DNA of 5,254 nt from Acidobacteriota bacterium (GTDB taxonomy: Bacteria > Acidobacteriota > Terriglobia > Bryobacterales > JACQDG01), in the NCBI GenBank assembly GCA_016201195.1, contig JACQDI010000705.1, positions 1-5,254 of the forward strand, read 5' to 3'. Of this stretch, positions 4,878 through 5,254 are shown one piece after another. The notes beneath the pieces were generated by a model, which saw nothing but the letters and a program-made list of their open reading frames with translations, did no database searches and was not told where the DNA came from. A program made the position numbers and the translations under genes. Positions within the stretch are counted from its first letter, which is position 1. Every line of letters begins with the position of its first letter.

Positions 4878-5254
4878 TCACGCAGCCGCGGAATGCGCCA
4901 CCATTTCTCCCACCAGGTTCTCGTCTGCGGGCGGGCCGGAGAAATTCAGGACGCGGTTCTGGCTGGTGCGGCCGACCCACTGGCCCAGTTTCTCGTGGCG
5001 CCCCTCGACCAGCACCTCGTGTTCTTCGCCCACAAAGACGGCGTTGCGCCGCACCTGGATGGAGCGCTGGTGCTCCTGCACGATGGTCAGGCGGCGCGAT
5101 TTCTCTTCCTCCGGCACGGCGTCGGCGTAAGCGGCCGCCGGCGTGTTGGGGCGCAGCGAATACTTGAAGGAAAAAATCGAGTCGTATTCGATCTCGTCAA
5201 GCAGCGACAGGGTCAGGCCGAAGTCTTCCTCGGTCTCGCCCGGAAAGCCCACGA
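4878..5254 (-). CDS. miaB: tRNA-2-methylthio-N6-dimethylallyladenosine synthase MiaB, C-terminal part
   Basis: C-terminal 124 residues of a radical-SAM methylthiotransferase that adds the 2-methylthio group to i6A37 of tRNAs reading UNN codons. The 5' end, including both Fe-S cluster sites, lies off the right edge. Seen here, numbered from the window edge: GFPGETEEDF (2-11) near the end of the radical SAM barrel, FSFKYSLRPNTPAA (27-40), VPEEEKSRRL (46-55), then the TRAM RNA-binding domain from about 70. The TRAM segment VGRTSQNRVLNFSG (93-106) favours MiaB over the related RimO and MtaB. The TRAM domain looks about 20 residues short: family members usually continue after NF-x-G with G-x-x-V-x-V-x-I-T and a final N-S-L-x-G strand, but this one goes from NFSGPPADENLVGEMV to its stop. 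The upstream gene context is unseen; downstream it probably drives the DUF151 operon. Confidence 0.93.
   Translation of the reverse strand, partial: VGFPGETEEDFGLTLSLLDEIEYDSIFSFKYSLRPNTPAAAYADAVPEEEKSRRLTIVQEHQRSIQVRRNAVFVGEEHEVLVEGRHEKLGQWVGRTSQNRVLNFSGPPADENLVGEMVAHSAAA

Noticed and set aside
4652..5167. Plus-strand open frame of 171 codons opposite the DUF151 and miaB genes
   Set aside because: It is antisense to two well-recognised genes and has a Pro/Arg/Gly-rich second half without motifs.

Overview
This window looks like chromosome from a GC-rich Gram-negative bacterium. I infer Acidobacteriota from three things: the secreted TPR protein carries a C-terminal domain I associate with that phylum, a miaB / bifunctional-nuclease gene pair is present, and degenerate 7-bp tandem repeats sit at the gene borders. 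No rRNA or other phylogenetic marker is present, so this assignment is moderate (about 0.6). The window is densely coding; the only sizeable gap is 2495-2740. I see no mobile element, CRISPR array, tRNA or rRNA.

Layout. Positions 1-2494 (minus strand) hold a two-gene transporter operon. A sodium/solute symporter (SSS family) comes first, followed with an 8-bp overlap by an APC-superfamily amino acid permease whose C-terminus runs off the left edge. Positions 2495-2740 form a divergent intergenic region with a sigma70-like promoter facing each way and two blocks of 7-bp repeats. Positions 2741-4030 (plus strand) encode an exported TPR protein of 429 residues. Positions 4044-5254 (minus strand) form a second operon running leftward: the 3' part of miaB (tRNA methylthiotransferase), a DUF151 bifunctional-nuclease-type protein, and a 99-residue uncharacterised protein whose start codon overlaps the DUF151 stop codon (TAATG). 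This operon converges on the TPR gene with only 13 bp between the two stop codons.

How the genes relate. The two transporters are probably co-expressed and translationally coupled, but their substrates cannot be read from sequence. The miaB operon joins tRNA modification to a predicted nuclease-fold protein. The TPR protein is monocistronic and likely periplasmic or envelope-associated.

The most unusual signal is the heptad repeat (TCAGGAG / CTCCTGA and variants). It occurs at three gene borders, and a second heptad type (nnnTAGG) forms most of the predicted SSS leader. One repeat array is translated as the N-terminus of the permease, while another supplies the stop codon of the 99-residue protein. 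Read one way, three tandem copies carry stops in all three frames; read the other way they are open in all three. A second oddity is the short end of the MiaB TRAM domain. I found no clearly new multi-gene system.
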